From Planctomycetota bacterium (GTDB lineage Bacteria > Planctomycetota > Planctomycetia > Pirellulales > Pirellulaceae), in NCBI GenBank assembly GCA_029259935.1, contig JAJDEH010000085.1, positions 1 through 26,944 on the forward strand: a stretch of DNA of 26,944 nucleotides, read 5' to 3'. Shown here in pieces: positions 24,715-26,944 of the stretch. Within the stretch, counting starts at the first letter, position 1; each line of letters starts with the position of its first letter. A model generated the notes under the pieces. It made no database searches and was not told the DNA's origin. It worked only from the letters and a program-made list of their open reading frames with translations. The position numbers and the translations under genes were made by a program.

Positions 24715-25464
24715 CTAGTCCAAGGTATCGCGATATTCGATGCTGACCGCGTAGCGCTCGCCGGCCAGTTGCCTTCCACAGTAGGCACCAACCAACGAAT
24801 TATCCTGGAACGTGCTGTCCGAACTCAGCACTTTCCGTTGCGTGACCTTTTCGCGCGACAGGAATGCTTGAATATTGTCGGCTAGGCTTTGGTGCGAGTC
24901 CTTGAGATCCTTCTGCCAGCGGTTCATTTCCGCCTGCTGCACGGAAGAGTACTTTTGCCAGACGATTTTGGCGGCAGCGGCCTGGAATTCCCGAGCCACC
25001 TTCATGCGGCGCACATACGCCATCGTGTCCGCGCCCGGCGCGTGTAAACTGCTGGATGCAACCTTGCGAAAGTTCTTGTCTTGAGCCAAGCTCCAATAAT
25101 GCGTGCGAGTTCCGTCCAGCAGCAATTCGGCGTAAGCGGGCATCTCTTGCCGGGTGGGCCGCATCACTTCGAACGGGTTTGAAACTCGCGAGAACCCGGC
25201 CAGCATCGCGCCGACCTCGACCCGCGCCAGGGCCATTACCCAGTCCAGCCCTCGACGTTCAAAGCGATCGGCTTCTCCACGCGGACTAGTCTCGGCCAGG
25301 CTGCTTGGCTTAGTCTGCAGACGGCGCGAGAGGTTGGTGAAAACCGCGAACTCGTGCCGATCCTTGATCATCTCGTCGATCACCTTCCGCTCGTCGTCGG
25401 TGATCATGCGGGCCAAGGCATCCAAATTTTGAAGGGCGTTCACATACTCGTAAAAGCCAACCAA
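24715..25464 (-). CDS. unrecognised protein, second gene of a pair; true start probably upstream
   Basis: This is a protein of 249 residues from TTG 25464, rich in helix with many charged residues and no membrane segment or known motif. It is not a family I recognise. The TTG has no ribosome-binding site. The same frame stays open for another 38 codons back to the TGA of the preceding gene and encodes plausible protein (for example NIYDTNIRRQLAPEDQ), but holds no ATG, GTG or TTG. A strong GAGGT at 25576-25580 overlaps that TGA and stands 9 nt before ATC (25566) and 12 before ATA (25563). Translation from one of these would give about 283 residues. Read-through of the TGA is the other possibility. 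A strong terminator follows the gene. Confidence 0.7.
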   Translation of the reverse strand: MVGFYEYVNALQNLDALARMITDDERKVIDEMIKDRHEFAVFTNLSRRLQTKPSSLAETSPRGEADRFERRGLDWVMALARVEVGAMLAGFSRVSNPFEVMRPTRQEMPAYAELLLDGTRTHYWSLAQDKNFRKVASSSLHAPGADTMAYVRRMKVAREFQAAAAKIVWQKYSSVQQAEMNRWQKDLKDSHQSLADNIQAFLSREKVTQRKVLSSDSTFQDNSLVGAYCGRQLAGERYAVSIEYRDTLD

Positions 25465-25575
25465 CCGATAAATAAAAGACTGATCTTCGGGGGCCAGTTG
25501 CCTGCGAATGTTGGTGTCGTAGATGTTGTATGACTTCTTGCTGGAAGAGCCGACCGCTCTTATGATTTTGTTCTT

Positions 25576-25580
25576 ACCTC
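25576..25580 (-). promoter_or_regulatory. Shine-Dalgarno site overlapping the upstream stop codon
   Basis: GAGGT is embedded in the sequence TGAGGT, where TGA is the stop of the upstream gene. It is the best ribosome-binding site between the two genes, yet the codons at the proper distance are ATC and ATA rather than a standard start. Confidence 0.5.
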
Positions 25581-26838
25581 AGTAGAACCGGCCAAGGTGG
25601 ATCACTTTGTAACCCTGCGGTTTTGTCTCTTCCACTACGTTTCGTTGCGTACTCCTGCTCTGGGTGGTAATGGGCCGGTACTGCGTCGTCCAGGCGTAAT
25701 GATGACGCCGGTCGATGCTGGGGACCTGCTTGGCATTTTGCTCGACCGGATCCGTGGGCCTCGGTGCCGATTGCGGCATGTACAAAGGAAACTGTGCCTG
25801 GGGTGACTTGAGGGCGCTCGTGTGTTTGAGCATTCCCCAAGCGTCGGGTCCCGCCCCATAACGGCCCCGCATCCACCAATGCAGCCCGGTATGCAGCAGT
25901 TCCGTTTTCTTGACCAAGTCGCCAGCCTGAGTACTCGCCTTTTCAACCTTTTGTTGAACAGCCGCCGCCAATTTCGGGTCGTCAAGATGCTTGACGATGA
26001 ACTTCTTATTCGGATTGGCCTTTCTCGCTTTGAGGAATTCCGCCACCAACCGGCCGTCCAAGCCGATCGCATAAGCGGCCCGCAGACGGTAACCCTTGGG
26101 ATACCGCAACACGAATCGCTTCGAGTCTTCCGACTGCGATTCGACCAGTTCAAAGAACTCGGCCGAAAGGTTGATGCGATTCAGCCGCAGGGCGATGTCG
26201 CGTTCTTCCAATTCCTGACGACGACGTTGAATGTCGGCGGCGACCCTGAAAAAGTCCGTTTCCATCACCGTGCGCTGCTTGGCCGTCATCGCAGCGGGAT
26301 TGAGACGATCGGATTTGCCTCGCAATTTCGCGGCATACAAGGCCGTCCGCGACGCGCCCGACAAGCGGTTGTCGAGTACGTGAAGCTCCCAAAACCACTG
26401 CTTGTAGGTCTTGAGGCTCTTGGGATTCGGCAGCGGATCTTTCATCACCGGATGGCCGTCCAAATCGGCGAGTACCTCGTCGATCCGGCCACCTAGCGCC
26501 TTCAGTGTAAGCAGCAGTTCCCGTCTGCCCGGCTTCGGAGCGTGATCGGCCTGATTCAGCTCGACCAAGGTCAGATGAGCGTCCGCTAGTAACTGCTCGA
26601 TGCGCGGGACGCGCTGCTCATCGAGTAGTTCGTTGGCCGCCAAGATAAACTCGTCATCCATTTTGGAGACAACTGGCGACAGCGCATGCAACAATTGCCG
26701 CGGATTTCCCATTCGGTAGGCGGGAACCACCTGTTGCGTGAGAGCCTCTTTCTGCCGGCTGGTGAGCCGCACCGCGGCCAAACTGTCCTGCACGCCAATC
26801 AAGAAGATCAACGCGCTAAAAACTAGGCGCACTAACAT
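25579..26838 (-). CDS. unrecognised exported protein, first gene of a pair
   Basis: This 419-residue protein has a Sec-type signal peptide (LVRLVFSALIFLIGVQDSLA, cleavage likely near residue 22). The mature part is soluble, highly charged and mostly helical. Tryptophans and tyrosines cluster around 145-155 (YKQWFWELH) and in a WWMRGRYGAGPDAWGM segment in the C-terminal third, followed by a Pro/Gln-rich, low-complexity tail. No catalytic motif or known domain is apparent to me. The ATG at 26838 is well supported by GAGGAG 7 nt upstream. It shares its frame with the next gene, being separated only by a single TGA, so the two may act together or once have been one protein. Confidence 0.8.
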   Translation of the reverse strand: MLVRLVFSALIFLIGVQDSLAAVRLTSRQKEALTQQVVPAYRMGNPRQLLHALSPVVSKMDDEFILAANELLDEQRVPRIEQLLADAHLTLVELNQADHAPKPGRRELLLTLKALGGRIDEVLADLDGHPVMKDPLPNPKSLKTYKQWFWELHVLDNRLSGASRTALYAAKLRGKSDRLNPAAMTAKQRTVMETDFFRVAADIQRRRQELEERDIALRLNRINLSAEFFELVESQSEDSKRFVLRYPKGYRLRAAYAIGLDGRLVAEFLKARKANPNKKFIVKHLDDPKLAAAVQQKVEKASTQAGDLVKKTELLHTGLHWWMRGRYGAGPDAWGMLKHTSALKSPQAQFPLYMPQSAPRPTDPVEQNAKQVPSIDRRHHYAWTTQYRPITTQSRSTQRNVVEETKPQGYKVIHLGRFY

Positions 26839-26944
26839 ACGTCTGCTCCTCTTCTACTTTGTTGAGGCCAGCATCCACCCCTGAATGGAGCCAGCCCAGC
26901 CAAAAAATCCCCCGCGCCTAACCTCTATATCGCCAACGTGTGAC

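Overview
The window looks like a chromosomal segment of a planctomycete, probably of the Pirellulales type. The main evidence is a neighbouring pair of planctomycete-type cytochrome/DUF1592 and DUF1552 genes (3932-7694). Supporting signs are a very large Zn-ribbon/kinase/WD40 protein, a PQQ-like propeller protein, a MoxR-DUF58 pair, moderately high GC content, and frequent GTG or TTG starts with weak Shine-Dalgarno sites. I see no tRNA, rRNA, CRISPR array, transposase or phage gene, so this reads as ordinary chromosome with several poorly characterised genes.

Layout. (1) 39-3580, minus strand: a MoxR AAA+ ATPase, a DUF58 protein and a prenyltransferase/squalene-cyclase-like alpha-barrel protein, in that transcription order. 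(2) 3932-7694, plus strand: an exported cytochrome-type DUF1587/1595/1592/1588/1585 protein followed by a Tat-exported DUF1552 protein. (3) 7914-10073, minus: a five-TM LtaS-like alkaline-phosphatase-superfamily enzyme. A 434-bp gap follows that holds nested inverted repeats and a near-consensus promoter. (4) 10508-13397, plus: an unrecognised seven-TM protein and a membrane-anchored PQQ-like beta-propeller protein. (5) 13555-13830, minus: a 7Fe ferredoxin, divergent from 14067-15745, plus, which holds a tagatose/psicose 3-epimerase-like sugar epimerase and ScpB. (6) 16092-19681, plus: rpe, a histidine-phosphatase-like protein that has lost its catalytic histidines, and accD (the last two overlap by 4 bp), then a divergent Ser/Thr kinase and a small helical protein. 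(7) 19736-24370, minus: a 1544-residue transmembrane Ser/Thr kinase with WD40 repeats. (8) 24661-26838, minus: two unrecognised genes ending in a strong intrinsic terminator. The downstream one appears to lack a normal start codon at the place where its ribosome-binding site points.

How the genes may work together. The DUF1592/DUF1552 pair very probably acts as an exported system of unknown substrate. MoxR-DUF58 is a chaperone-type module. rpe-pseudophosphatase-accD looks like a housekeeping operon (pentose phosphate and fatty-acid synthesis) carrying a non-catalytic passenger. The two kinases point to the dense Ser/Thr signalling typical of planctomycetes. I found no clear undescribed defence or mobile system. 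The best leads are the non-canonical start between the last two genes, the pseudoenzyme beside accD, the nested inverted repeat at 10202-10375, and a strand-asymmetric hairpin ahead of the giant kinase.
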